The notes under the pieces: model-generated
Database searches by the model: none
What the model was told of the DNA's origin: nothing
What the model saw: only the letters and a program-made list of their open reading frames with translations
NCBI RefSeq assembly: GCF_014925405.1
Contig: NZ_AQHJ01000033.1
Location: forward strand, 124,001-188,000
DNA from: Pseudoalteromonas ulvae UL12
GTDB lineage: Bacteria; Pseudomonadota; Gammaproteobacteria; Enterobacterales; Alteromonadaceae
DNA length: 64,000 bases
Direction: 5' to 3'
In this document: piece by piece, positions 9,491 through 18,088 of the stretch
Position numbering within the stretch: the stretch's first letter is position 1
Layout: the number at the start of each line of letters is the position of its first letter
Made by a program: the position numbers and the translations under genes

Positions 9491-10236
9491 TCAAGAAACT
9501 AGCTATCGGTTTATTTGCTCTTTCTGCGTCAGTTGCCTCTACTTTCGCTATTGCAGCAGGTCCTGCTGTACCATTAATGAAAGCTAATAATGACTTAACA
9601 GATAAAGCATCGTTACAGCGAGGCGCTAAACTGTTCATGAATTACTGTCTTGGTTGTCACCAAATGCAGTATCAACGCTATGAACGTACGTTTCGTGATA
9701 TCGGTATTCCTACTGAGATTGGTCAAGAGCAACTAATTTTTGACGGTTCGAAAGTGGGCGGCCATATCTTAAATGCAATGGATTCGGATGATGCTGCTAA
9801 ATGGTTTGGTGCAACACCACCAGATTTAACTTTAGTAGGCCGAGTTCGTGGTACTGATTGGATCTATACATATTTGAAGTCTTTCTATAAAGATGACTCG
9901 CGCCCATTCGGCGTTAATAATACTGTGTTTCCATTAGTCGGTATGCCACATGTGCTACAAGAGTTGCAAGGTTTACCAACCCCTATCACTGAACAAGTGG
10001 AAGAGCATGGTAAAACTGTAACTAAAGTCGTCGGTACAAAAACAGACGGTTCTGGTGAAATGAGTACAGATGAATACGATCAAGCAGCAAGAGATATTAC
10101 TAATTTCTTAGCTTATGTCGGTGAACCATCTCGCTTAGAATCAGAAGCGCTGGGTATCAAGGTAATTGGATTCTTATTTATTCTATTTATCTTGGCATTC
10201 TTACTGAAGAAAGAATACTGGAGAGATGTTCATTAA
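9487..10236 (+). CDS. petC: Cytochrome c1 subunit of the bc1 complex
   Basis: A 249-residue cytochrome c1 with an N-terminal signal peptide (residues 1-24, ending near FAIAAG). It has one haem c motif CLGCH (Cys54, Cys57, His58) and a C-terminal membrane anchor at about 222-241 (IKVIGFLFILFILAFLL). A distal Met in the MPH segment is the likely sixth ligand. It takes electrons from the Rieske centre and reduces soluble or membrane cytochrome c. Last gene of petABC, followed by a hairpin terminator. Confidence 0.97.
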   Translation: MIKKLAIGLFALSASVASTFAIAAGPAVPLMKANNDLTDKASLQRGAKLFMNYCLGCHQMQYQRYERTFRDIGIPTEIGQEQLIFDGSKVGGHILNAMDSDDAAKWFGATPPDLTLVGRVRGTDWIYTYLKSFYKDDSRPFGVNNTVFPLVGMPHVLQELQGLPTPITEQVEEHGKTVTKVVGTKTDGSGEMSTDEYDQAARDITNFLAYVGEPSRLESEALGIKVIGFLFILFILAFLLKKEYWRDVH

Positions 10237-10260
10237 TTTGGACACTTTCGAGTAAATATG

Positions 10261-10288
10261 AGCAATAGGGGCCTAAGCCCCTTTTGCT
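10261..10288 (+). terminator. Terminator between petC and sspA
   Basis: AGGGGC/GCCCCT with loop CTAA is flanked by AGCAA and TTGCT, which can extend the stem, and TTTT follows the core. It lies 24 bp after the petC stop. Confidence 0.7.
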
Positions 10289-10317
10289 GTCTCTAGCAAT
10301 AATAAACGGAGGAAGGC

Positions 10318-10944
10318 ATGGCTGTTGCTGCCAATAAACGCCCTGTAATGACTCTTTTTTCTGGCGAAAACTGTATGTATAGCCACCAAGTACGTATTGT
10401 ACTTGCAGAAAAAGGTGTAAGTGTAGATATCCATATGGCGGAAAAGGAAAACCTGCCAGAAGCGCTACACGAGATTAACCCTTATGGCACGGTACCGACA
10501 TTGATCGACCGTGAGTTAGGACTGTACCAGGCAAACATCATCATGGAATACCTTGATGAGCGTTTTCCACATCCTCCATTAATGCCAGTTTACCCAGTAA
10601 TGCGCGGTCGTAGTCGTTTAATGATGCACCGTATTGATACTGATTGGTATTCGCTAGCAGCAAAAATCTATCAAGGTGGTGCTGATGCAGCGCAAGCTCG
10701 TAAAGAGCTAACAGAGGCGTTGTTAAGTGTTGCACCTATTTTCTCTGAAGCTCCGTATTTCATGAGTGAAGAGTTTAGCTTAGTTGATTGTTACTTAGCT
10801 CCACTATTATGGCGCTTACCAGAGTTTGGTATTGAGCTAGTGGGTGCGGGAAGCAAAGAGCTAAAAGAATACATGATGCGTTTATTTGAGCGTGAATCAT
10901 TCCAAGCTTCATTGACTGAAGCGGAACGTGAGATTCGCTTGTAA
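10318..10944 (+). CDS. sspA: Stringent starvation protein A
   Basis: A 208-residue protein with a glutathione-S-transferase fold: thioredoxin-like N-half (about 10-90) and helical C-half. It has the SspA-specific opening RPVMTLFSGENCMYSHQVRIVL and the motif NPYGTVPTLIDRELGLYQ. SspA lacks GST activity, binds sigma-70 RNA polymerase and acts in stationary phase and acid stress. AACGGAGGAAGGC gives a strong ribosome site. It lies between petC and sspB; in enterobacteria the same pair directly follows rpsI. Confidence 0.97.
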   Translation: MAVAANKRPVMTLFSGENCMYSHQVRIVLAEKGVSVDIHMAEKENLPEALHEINPYGTVPTLIDRELGLYQANIIMEYLDERFPHPPLMPVYPVMRGRSRLMMHRIDTDWYSLAAKIYQGGADAAQARKELTEALLSVAPIFSEAPYFMSEEFSLVDCYLAPLLWRLPEFGIELVGAGSKELKEYMMRLFERESFQASLTEAEREIRL

Positions 10945-10978
10945 TAAATTGGTTTAGATAAAACCGCATCCTAGAATG

Positions 10979-11009
10979 GCGTTTAATGTAGATTAAGCGC
11001 TATTTTTTT
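10979..11009 (+). terminator. Terminator after sspA
   Basis: The 8-bp stem GCGTTTAA/TTAAGCGC (one G-U pair) with a six-base loop is followed by TATTTTTTT. It partly isolates sspB from sspA, so sspB may also use its own promoter. Confidence 0.65.
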
Positions 11010-11075
11010 GTCCGTAATCTTGCATCAGTCAAGGTGACACGTTACCCTCGTGAGCATATTTACAATGAATACAGA

Positions 11076-11097
11076 TCATATTGCATTTACAATATGA
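11076..11097 (+). promoter_or_regulatory. Perfect inverted repeat upstream of sspB
   Basis: TCATATTG and CAATATGA form an 8-bp perfect inverted repeat with a six-base spacer, ending 32 bp before the sspB ATG. Two TACAAT sequences (11061-11066 and 11088-11093) are possible -10 elements, the second inside the repeat. It could be an operator or an mRNA hairpin. Confidence 0.4.
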
Positions 11098-11129
11098 CAA
11101 AGATCTGATTAACCAAGGAATGCGACTCA

Positions 11130-11558
11130 ATGACGCCTAATCGCCCATACTTACTTCGAGCTTTTTTTGATTGGATTGTCGATAACCAATGCACTCCTCA
11201 TTTAGTGGTAGATGCAACGTATCCACAAGTGGTTATCCCGACACAGTTTGTACAAGACGGTCAAATTGTATTAAATATCAGCCCCAATGCGGTAGCACAG
11301 TTTTCTATGGATAATCATGAGATAAGCTTCAATGCTCGTTTTGGCGGTCAACCAATGCAAGTTAGAGTACCAATTGGTGCCGTGCTTGCAATTTATGCGC
11401 GTGAAAATGGTGAAGGGACGGTGTTTACACCCGATTTAATAGATGAAGATGACGAGATCTTTGCTGATGAATTCGATGCATCTATTTCTGAGCCTGAAGC
11501 GCCTGCTCCAGAACCAGAAGTTAAGAAAAAAGCCTCGCATTTACGCGTGATTAAATAA
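11130..11558 (+). CDS. sspB: SspB, ClpXP specificity adaptor
   Basis: A 142-residue SspB. The N-terminal folded domain (about 1-110) contains RPYLLRAFFDWIVDN and the substrate-groove segment FNARFGGQPMQVRVPIGAVLAIYARENG. An acidic, proline-rich flexible linker (about 111-134) leads to the terminal ClpX-binding module HLRVIK. SspB tethers ssrA-tagged stalled-translation products and other substrates to ClpXP for degradation. Every part of the adaptor, including the tail, is present. Confidence 0.97.
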   Translation: MTPNRPYLLRAFFDWIVDNQCTPHLVVDATYPQVVIPTQFVQDGQIVLNISPNAVAQFSMDNHEISFNARFGGQPMQVRVPIGAVLAIYARENGEGTVFTPDLIDEDDEIFADEFDASISEPEAPAPEPEVKKKASHLRVIK

Positions 11559-11700
11559 CCTGCGCTTTGGATAATTTAGCTATCTCCAGTCGCTCATTTA
11601 AAGATAACTACATTGAATTGAGTTGTAATACTGGAGGAGTTTGTAGGTTCAATATCAATTAAATCAATACGAGAGTGAATCTCTTAACCAGAGCTTAAAT

Positions 11701-11729
11701 AAAAAACCTGCAAAATCAGCAGGTTTTTT
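11701..11729. terminator. Bidirectional terminator between sspB and dctM
   Basis: AAAAAACCTGC and GCAGGTTTTTT form an 11-bp stem with a seven-base loop. It is U-rich on both strands, 4 bp past the dctM stop and about 140 bp past the sspB stop. Confidence 0.9.
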
Positions 11730-11732
11730 ACA

Positions 11733-13013
11733 TTAGCGAGTTAAGTACAATACTACTTCTGGGAAGTGGTAAAAAATTACCAAGCTGAGCAATAAAATGA
11801 TAAAAAATGGCATTGCCGCATACGCTATCTCAAGCAGAGGTCTATCTGTAATCCCTTTTAAAACAAATAAATTGAATCCAACTGGCGGGGTTATTTGCGA
11901 CATTTCAACCACCACAACCAAATAGATACCAAACCAAATAGGATCAAAGCCGGCTTGATGAATAAGAGGCATTAAAATTGAGCAGGTTAAAATAACAATT
12001 GAAATCCCATCCAGAAATAATCCCAAAATAATAAATACAGCAGTCAACGCAATCAGCAGCGTTGCAGGTGATAAGGCAAGTTCACCCACCCAGATTGCCA
12101 AAGATGCAGGTATTTGCAAAAAACCCATAGCCATAGTTAAAAAGCTGGCACCGAGCAGAATAAACAAGATCATAGTCGTGGTTTTGACGCAGGCGATTAG
12201 GCTGTCACTAACTAAGTTTAATGTTAGTAACCCTTTAAACTTACAAATAAGAAGCGCCCCTAATACACCTAATGCAGCAGATTCACTTGGGGTAGCGAGT
12301 CCTGAATAAATAGAACCAATGACTAAACACATTAACAATGTGATAGGTAGTAACTTTTTGACAGTGTGACGCTTCTTGAGGCTAGAAATGTCAGCTGTCT
12401 TCGCTCTTGGTTTATGTAAATGACTGGCAATAATGTATAGAGAAAATAGCAGCATTAAGACAAGACCTGGAATCACACCCGCTAAAAAAAGTTGAGCGAT
12501 AGAGACATCACTGGCAACTCCATAGACAATCAGAATAATTGATGGTGGGATCAGTAAACCTAAGGTTGCTGAGCCTGCTAAAGAGCCAATACTAAGACGT
12601 TCTGAATAACCACGTTTTTTTAATTCAGGCAGTGTCATGCGACCCATAGTCGCAGCAGTGGCAGCAGAAGATCCAGAGACGGCAGCGAAAATCCCCGAGC
12701 CGAATACATTGATATGCAGTAAGCCCCCTGGAAGTCTTTTGAGCCAAGGGCTGAGGCCATCAAACAAATCCTTGCCGATATGGGCTCGATAAAGTAATTC
12801 CCCCATCCAAATGAACAAAGGAAGTGCTGTCAATGACCAGCTAGTAAGATGTCCCCAAGCGGTAGTCGAAAAAATAAGCCCGACAGCTTGGTTACCATTG
12901 AGAAATAATGCAATTAAGGCAATCAGAATAAGGCTAAAACCAACCCACAAACCAATAGCTAAAAAGGTTAATAGTGAAATCGCTAAACACAATGCAATAA
13001 ACAAACTATCCAT
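11733..13013 (-). CDS. dctM: TRAP transporter large permease, DctM type
   Basis: A 426-residue hydrophobic protein with about a dozen predicted membrane segments. It carries TRAP large-subunit signatures: GSGIFAAVSGSSAATAATMGRMTLPELKKRGY near residues 105-135, GLLIPPSIILIVYG, and VEMSQITPPVGFNLFV near the C-terminus. It forms the elevator-type transport module driven by a sodium gradient. The substrate is not evident; related systems carry C4-dicarboxylates, sialic acid, ectoine or other organic acids. It overlaps the upstream dctQ by 8 bp and is the last gene of the minus-strand operon. Confidence 0.93.
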   Translation of the reverse strand: MDSLFIALCLAISLLTFLAIGLWVGFSLILIALIALFLNGNQAVGLIFSTTAWGHLTSWSLTALPLFIWMGELLYRAHIGKDLFDGLSPWLKRLPGGLLHINVFGSGIFAAVSGSSAATAATMGRMTLPELKKRGYSERLSIGSLAGSATLGLLIPPSIILIVYGVASDVSIAQLFLAGVIPGLVLMLLFSLYIIASHLHKPRAKTADISSLKKRHTVKKLLPITLLMCLVIGSIYSGLATPSESAALGVLGALLICKFKGLLTLNLVSDSLIACVKTTTMILFILLGASFLTMAMGFLQIPASLAIWVGELALSPATLLIALTAVFIILGLFLDGISIVILTCSILMPLIHQAGFDPIWFGIYLVVVVEMSQITPPVGFNLFVLKGITDRPLLEIAYAAMPFFIILLLSLVIFYHFPEVVLYLTR

Positions 13014-13467
13014 GTTTTTTACCTAATAAAAGAATCGCTTTAAATATGCTGCACAGTAATAACGCAGATCCAACTAACATAGGCAATTGTAATGGCCATT
13101 GTGGTAACGGTATTTGTCCTGTGGTTAGTTCATGGAAATGATAAGAGTCACTGACTAATTGCCAGCATGCATAAACCACAAAGGCACTTATCAATAAAGC
13201 CGCGATATGGCTAAGATAATTAATAATAACATTCAGGCGAGGGTGTTGGGTGTGTAGTAATAGGGTTACCCTGATATGCCCTTGCTCTTCAAAGGTATAG
13301 GCAAGCCCTAAAAAGCAGCTAGTGATTAGCAAGTAGCCTGCAAAATCTTCCACTGAAGGAATTTGAATATTCAATAAACGCAGTAAAATTTGTGCTAACA
13401 CTAAGGTGAAAATAAGCACAATACAGCTCATCGCGATGATTAATGCTAAAGAAGGGCGCTTAGTCAT
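13006..13467 (-). CDS. dctQ: TRAP transporter small permease, DctQ type
   Basis: A 153-residue protein with four predicted membrane helices and the DctQ pattern: N-terminal helix (ALIIAMSCIVLIFTLVLAQ), the segment EDFAGYLLITSCFLGLAYTFEEQGHIRV, and two C-terminal helices. The motif around EEQGHIRV is typical of the small TRAP subunit, which supports the large permease. It overlaps dctP by 8 bp and dctM by 8 bp, so the three genes are translationally coupled. Confidence 0.9.
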   Translation of the reverse strand: MTKRPSLALIIAMSCIVLIFTLVLAQILLRLLNIQIPSVEDFAGYLLITSCFLGLAYTFEEQGHIRVTLLLHTQHPRLNVIINYLSHIAALLISAFVVYACWQLVSDSYHFHELTTGQIPLPQWPLQLPMLVGSALLLCSIFKAILLLGKKHG

Positions 13468-14422
13468 GTTGGACTCTTTGATTTAAAAATTGCTTAATCA
13501 ACTCATGACTACTTTGAGGGCTAATCTCCAGCCAATCATTAAGCATTTGGGTACCAATAGTATTAAGTTGATTTACCAATACCTGATTGGGTTTGGTGAT
13601 CGTGAGCCCATTGTCAGCTAGCAGCTGTGTTTTTAGTTTTGTTTCTTGGGCGGCGAGCTGCCAAGCTCGTTCTTCGTATTTTCTGGCTTGTTCGAGTAAT
13701 GCTGTTTGTTGTGATGCCGTGAGCGAAAGGAATATCTCTTGATTCATAACAAGCATATTTTTAGGGATCCATGCTTGGCTATCAGAGTAGTGTTTTACAT
13801 ACTCCCACGCTCGACTACTGACGCCTGTTGAAGGAGAAGTGATCATACTATCTATCATACCTGTACTGAAGGCTTGTGCGATTTCTGAGGCTTGTATCGA
13901 TGTAGGATTCGCTTTCATTAGGGTGGCTAAATCTGCGGTAATCGCGCTATAAGCCCGCATTTTACTATTATGCAATTGGCTCAAATCTGTCAGCTCAACT
14001 TGACTGTAAATACCTTGTGGTGGCCAAGGTGCAGCAAACAACAACATAACCCCTTCTTTGATAAGTTCCTTTGCCAAATAGGGACGAGATAACTGCCACA
14101 ATAAATGCGCATCAGCAAAGTTTGCCACTAAAAAAGGCAAATTATCGAGCTGGAAAATAGGATTTTGGTTTCCGAGTAAGCCAATAAAAATCTCTCCCAT
14201 CGCGACTTGCCCGGTGCGTACAGCGCGATAAATCTCAGCATGTTTGTACAAGCTGGCACCAGAATGAACCGTTATAGCAATATTGTCTTGTTTAAGAGAG
14301 TGCGCCATCTCACGTAGGTTTTGAGTATGGAAAATTGAATCACCATAGGGCGTGACCAAATCCAAACAAAGGCTCGGCGAGCTTGTAAACATTAAGCAAG
14401 CAAAAACAAAAAATTTTCTCAT
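13460..14422 (-). CDS. dctP: TRAP transporter solute-binding protein, DctP family
   Basis: A 320-residue periplasmic binding protein with a signal peptide (residues 1-19, ending near SPSLC). Family features include the HSGASLYKHAEIYRAVRTGQVAMGE region and the KMRAYSA segment holding the conserved Arg that binds a ligand carboxylate. ASEIAQAFSTGMIDSMITS is the typical PQxAxALxxGxVDG counterpart. The ligand is therefore probably a carboxylate, but cannot be named. It is the first gene of dctPQM. No dedicated regulator is adjacent. Confidence 0.92.
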   Translation of the reverse strand: MRKFFVFACLMFTSSPSLCLDLVTPYGDSIFHTQNLREMAHSLKQDNIAITVHSGASLYKHAEIYRAVRTGQVAMGEIFIGLLGNQNPIFQLDNLPFLVANFADAHLLWQLSRPYLAKELIKEGVMLLFAAPWPPQGIYSQVELTDLSQLHNSKMRAYSAITADLATLMKANPTSIQASEIAQAFSTGMIDSMITSPSTGVSSRAWEYVKHYSDSQAWIPKNMLVMNQEIFLSLTASQQTALLEQARKYEERAWQLAAQETKLKTQLLADNGLTITKPNQVLVNQLNTIGTQMLNDWLEISPQSSHELIKQFLNQRVQHD

Positions 14423-14499
14423 TATTATTTTTATAGTGATTTTTTCTGTGAACAGTAAATCATCTCAGCAAGCAAAAATAAACACTTAACTGATGGCTA

Positions 14500-14533
14500 T
14501 ATCAAAAGGAGGGAGGGCTGAAAGTTCAGCCCT
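14500..14533 (-). terminator. Terminator after dolP
   Basis: On the minus strand, an 8-bp stem AGGGCTGA/TCAGCCCT with a four-base loop is followed by CCCTCCTTTTG. It begins 5 bp past the dolP stop. The U-tract is delayed, so strength is uncertain. Confidence 0.6.
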
Positions 14534-14538
14534 AAAGT

Positions 14539-15102
14539 TTATAGATATTCGAAGACTTTAATGACTTTTACAACACCAGAAATATTACGTGCTAAGTCAA
14601 CGGCAGTATTGGCTTCTTGATCGCTGACTAAGCCCATCAGAAAAACCTCTCCATTCTCAGTAATGACTTTAATATCGTTCGCACTGATTGACTCTTCTGT
14701 GAGTAAGCGAGTTTTTACTTTTGATGTTAACCATGAATCATGGGTACGAGTGCTGATCCCGACGTTGCTGCCGATGCGAATTTGATTATGTACTTTAACG
14801 ATACCAGCAACATCTTTGATAGCGCGTTCAGCTGCGGTGCGCATTTCATCAGTCGGGGTTTGCCCAATAAGTAAAACGACTCCATTGAGACTCACAACAC
14901 TGATATTGGCAAATTTTGCTAATTGTGGCTGACCTTTTATTTCGAGCGTTGCTTTGATTTCAATATTGTTATCATCAATTTGTGTACCCAGTGTGCGTCG
15001 GTCGGTCGCGGCAGATACCGCACCTGCAGTACCTGCAACAATTGCAGCCGCGCAGCCTTGTAAAATAAGTAAGCTTATAATTATTATTAGTTTTTGTAAC
15101 AT
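14539..15102 (-). CDS. dolP: DolP (YraP), outer-membrane BON-domain lipoprotein
   Basis: A 187-residue lipoprotein. The signal peptide ends in the lipobox LQGC with lipidated Cys17. Two BON domains follow at about residues 48-115 and 125-187, each with a variant of the G-x-V-x-L-x-G core (NGVVLLIGQTPT and NGEVFLMGLVSD). DolP supports outer-membrane integrity, localises to division sites and influences the BAM machinery in E. coli. Its ATG shares one base with the diaA stop (TAATG), showing translational coupling in the lpoA-yraN-diaA-dolP order. Confidence 0.94.
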   Translation of the reverse strand: MLQKLIIIISLLILQGCAAAIVAGTAGAVSAATDRRTLGTQIDDNNIEIKATLEIKGQPQLAKFANISVVSLNGVVLLIGQTPTDEMRTAAERAIKDVAGIVKVHNQIRIGSNVGISTRTHDSWLTSKVKTRLLTEESISANDIKVITENGEVFLMGLVSDQEANTAVDLARNISGVVKVIKVFEYL

Positions 15103-15689
15103 TAACTTTCATCCTGTGGGAAAAGTGTCATATCGACTAACTCGCTAAGACAGTGGATATTAAATAGTTGTGATTCCACAATGCGGCTTGGGCGCTTAGA
15201 AGGCACTCGAATCTCAACATCATTAGGCCCAAGTAAACCAGCAAGCTCACCGCCATCATCGCCAACTAAAGCTATGACTCTCATATCTTTAGTTAGTGCC
15301 GCTTCAATGGCAGAAATAACTGATTTTTCATTACCATTGATTGCAAAGACCATCAGTAAGTCACCTTGTTGTGCAAACGCACGTACTTGGCGAGCAAATG
15401 CATCAGTATCACTTTGTTCAGCGTAGCTGCTTAAATGTGTCAGCTCAGAGCCTAAGGCAATTGCAGGTAAACATGGACGCTCTGTTTCATAAAAATTCAC
15501 CAGTAAATTGGCCATGTGTTGCGCTAACATATGGCATCCTTGAGCGCCACAACACAGGAGTTTGTTACCATTGATTAGGCTTTGCGCCATAGTAAAAGCG
15601 GCCGTTTCTAAGGCACTTGGTAAAACTTCACCTGCAGCGATTTGGGCTTGAATACTTTCAGTATAAATTTCTTTGACTATCTCTTGCAT
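15102..15689 (-). CDS. diaA: DiaA, SIS-domain DnaA initiator-associating protein
   Basis: A 195-residue single SIS-domain protein of the GmhA/DiaA group. Signature pieces are NGNKLLCCGAQGCHMLAQHMANLLVNFYE, the phosphosugar-fold segment GDLLMVFAINGNEKSVISAIEAA and RIVESQLFNIHCLSELVD. In E. coli DiaA is a tetramer that binds DnaA and promotes timely initiation at oriC. GmhA (sedoheptulose-7-phosphate isomerase) is the close paralogue. The gene order between yraN and dolP decides for DiaA. Confidence 0.9.
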   Translation of the reverse strand: MQEIVKEIYTESIQAQIAAGEVLPSALETAAFTMAQSLINGNKLLCCGAQGCHMLAQHMANLLVNFYETERPCLPAIALGSELTHLSSYAEQSDTDAFARQVRAFAQQGDLLMVFAINGNEKSVISAIEAALTKDMRVIALVGDDGGELAGLLGPNDVEIRVPSKRPSRIVESQLFNIHCLSELVDMTLFPQDES

Positions 15690-15698
15690 ACGCGACGC

Positions 15699-16070
15699 TC
15701 ACAGAACATTTTTGAACCAATTAAATTGATAGGGATTTTGCCCATTTATTGCCATAAAGTCGACTCTTAACGGCGAATTTTGTAGTTGATGCTGTTGAAT
15801 GTAGACCGAAATGGCTCGATGTAGCCGCTGTTGCTTTTGTTTTGTAAATGCAGCATTGGCTCCTCCATATTGTTGACCTTTTCGATATTTTACCTCAACA
15901 AACACCCAGGTTTGTTGATCTCTCATGATGAGGTCGATTTCACCTAACTTACACCAAAAATTCCGTTCAACAGGCGTGAGCCCTTGCTCAACCAAATAGT
16001 GCTCGGCTTCAAGTTCATAAAATTCGCCTTTTTGGCGTGTATTGGCAAAGCTTTGAGTAAACCAGTTCAT
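15699..16070 (-). CDS. yraN: YraN, UPF0102 endonuclease-fold protein
   Basis: A 123-residue UPF0102 protein. It carries the restriction-endonuclease-like motif GEFYELEAEHYLVEQG, then KLGEIDLIMRDQQTWVFVEVKYRKG with the E-x-D and (E)VK catalytic signature around residues 44-62. The family is predicted to be a Holliday-junction-type or DNA-repair nuclease, but its role is not settled. It sits between lpoA and diaA as in enterobacteria. GGGGTCAAGG precedes the ATG. Confidence 0.92.
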   Translation of the reverse strand: MNWFTQSFANTRQKGEFYELEAEHYLVEQGLTPVERNFWCKLGEIDLIMRDQQTWVFVEVKYRKGQQYGGANAAFTKQKQQRLHRAISVYIQQHQLQNSPLRVDFMAINGQNPYQFNWFKNVL

Positions 16071-16139
16071 CCTTGACCCCTGTTTTCAAAATAAAGACTA
16101 ATAAAAGCATAGCGTTGATTTGAAAACAGGTGTAATTGA

Positions 16140-18029
16140 TTACTCAGACACCTCAGAAGAAGTCTCGATAAATTGAGTTTGCATAAACAATGGCGTCGGT
16201 TTTTCTTGTTTCAAAGAAACGGCTTTGATCGATTGCCGGCGGTATTGTGCCCATTGTAATTGGCGCTCAATCTCACCAAGCTCATTGACCGAAAGGCGAC
16301 CCGTTAAGCCTTGCACACGTTTACCTGGCAGCGCATTAAGTTGGCGCAACTCAGGAATTAAACGTACGGCGTCATAACCCATGGCGAATAGTTGCTGTTG
16401 TAAATCTGCCTGATCAGGCCATAACTGATCAAATTGACCACGAAGCTCTGGTGCTGTTTGTTTGATAGGGAGCATCCAAGGCATATCAGTAAAATAAAGC
16501 CCTTGTAAGTCTCGTTTATCAGATTTATCTACTAGCAGGCTGTGACTGCGTGACATTGCATAAATAGGAGGTTGATCTGCAAATGTACTAATGCTGACAT
16601 CAAAATAAGGCTTTAAAAGTCTTGTTTTGACGGCATCTGCGATTAAATAAATAACATCGAAATCGCGGCGTGAACGGGCTTCGCTGTGTAATTTTTCTTT
16701 GAACATTAAGTTTATTTGTGCAATTCGTTGTTGGCTTTTATCCACTTCAAGTAATTGCCTGACTTGTTTTTGCATATCTTGGTTGTTGCTATAAAACGCT
16801 ATTTCAGGTGCCACTTCAGAATACATTTGCCACTGCTGGTTAAAATGCTCGACTAATCGGGTTCCTGAGCGATTTTGCGGCGCTAGAATAAGTGGTTTTT
16901 TATATGGTTGAGATAAAAAGTGCTCAATTGCTTGGTTTATTTCATGCTCAGGTGCAAGAGCAAAATAAAAGTGTTCCAAAGAAGTGCGCTCTTGAATGCT
17001 GCTATTAAGGTATAACGCAGGGTAGTTGGCCAGTACATTATCTTGCTTTAAACGTTCAATGTTTTCGCGCAGCAGTGGGCCAATGATGAAATCAGGCGAA
17101 AACTCCTCAAGTTGGCTTTTAATTTGTTCGCTAGTTTGTTCTGAGTCAATAAATTGCAGCTTAGTCGAGCTATTAAACTCAACAGCAGCAAGAATGCCCG
17201 CAGTTAATGCTTCGGTATTGCGCTCATTTTTCTGATTATTTTTTGGTAGTAAAATAGCTAGTTTTTGGACGTTAAATGGCTCGATAGCCATTAAAGTTTG
17301 CATTTTTTCAGGCAAAGCAAAACTTGCAGGGTGGCGAGGGTAGCGACGCTGCCAATTATTCATAGCGCTGTGCAACGCAACGGGATCACCAATATATAAT
17401 TGACTGTATAGCGCTAAATTGACCCAGCCTTGTTGAATGAGAGAACCGTCTTTGATTTGTTTTAACGTAAATGCGGGTAACTGATTAAGTTGTTGCCAAA
17501 TCAGTTGATTCAAATCAGATGCTTCGATTTGATGTTTTACAGCGGTTTCTGAGGCTCGAAACAAATAAGGCAAAGCTTGCGATGTCAGTACTTGCTCGGC
17601 ATATATTTGACCGCTGATAAATTGATGCCAATAAAAATGAATCGGGCTTGTGAGCTTATCTTGCAAGGTGTCAAGGGATGTCAAAGCCTGAGAATAGCTG
17701 CGCTGTTTAAATTGAGCCAACGATAAATAAAGATTGTTTTGTACTCTATCAACCCCTTGTCGGCTGAGTAAGTCTTGGCAAATGGTTTGCAGCAACGACC
17801 AATTGTGCTCACTGATCGCTTTGTCGCGAGCGCCATAGAGCATTTGAATTTTATCTACGCCCCGTTTTAAACGGGCATTATCGTATAGGGTTTGAGCATC
17901 AAGGATCTGAGGCGCGACTTTTTCGACAGGTTTTACCACGGTTTGTTGCTCTATAGTGGTTTTCTCTGTTGTACTACATGCCGATAACAAGGAAAATAAC
18001 AAAATAAAGCTAGAATGTTTAAGTCGCAC
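16140..18029 (-). CDS. lpoA: LpoA, outer-membrane lipoprotein activator of PBP1A
   Basis: A 629-residue lipoprotein with lipobox LLSAC, lipidated at Cys18. The N-terminal half (about 40-250) is helical with TPR-like pairs. The C-terminal half (about 255-600) has the periplasmic-binding-protein-like LppC fold (VQKLAILLPKNNQKNERNTEALTAG, FDVIYLIADAVKTRLLKP, FAMGYDAVRLIPELRQL). LpoA reaches through the periplasm to stimulate the transpeptidase activity of PBP1A. The start is GTG. It is divergent from rsmI across 59 bp, a classic gammaproteobacterial arrangement. Confidence 0.95.
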   Translation of the reverse strand: MRLKHSSFILLFSLLSACSTTEKTTIEQQTVVKPVEKVAPQILDAQTLYDNARLKRGVDKIQMLYGARDKAISEHNWSLLQTICQDLLSRQGVDRVQNNLYLSLAQFKQRSYSQALTSLDTLQDKLTSPIHFYWHQFISGQIYAEQVLTSQALPYLFRASETAVKHQIEASDLNQLIWQQLNQLPAFTLKQIKDGSLIQQGWVNLALYSQLYIGDPVALHSAMNNWQRRYPRHPASFALPEKMQTLMAIEPFNVQKLAILLPKNNQKNERNTEALTAGILAAVEFNSSTKLQFIDSEQTSEQIKSQLEEFSPDFIIGPLLRENIERLKQDNVLANYPALYLNSSIQERTSLEHFYFALAPEHEINQAIEHFLSQPYKKPLILAPQNRSGTRLVEHFNQQWQMYSEVAPEIAFYSNNQDMQKQVRQLLEVDKSQQRIAQINLMFKEKLHSEARSRRDFDVIYLIADAVKTRLLKPYFDVSISTFADQPPIYAMSRSHSLLVDKSDKRDLQGLYFTDMPWMLPIKQTAPELRGQFDQLWPDQADLQQQLFAMGYDAVRLIPELRQLNALPGKRVQGLTGRLSVNELGEIERQLQWAQYRRQSIKAVSLKQEKPTPLFMQTQFIETSSEVSE

Positions 18030-18088
18030 AGAATTTTCTCAACTAGTAAGCGATGTGTGTATATTACTGACTGATGTAGGAGACCTCA

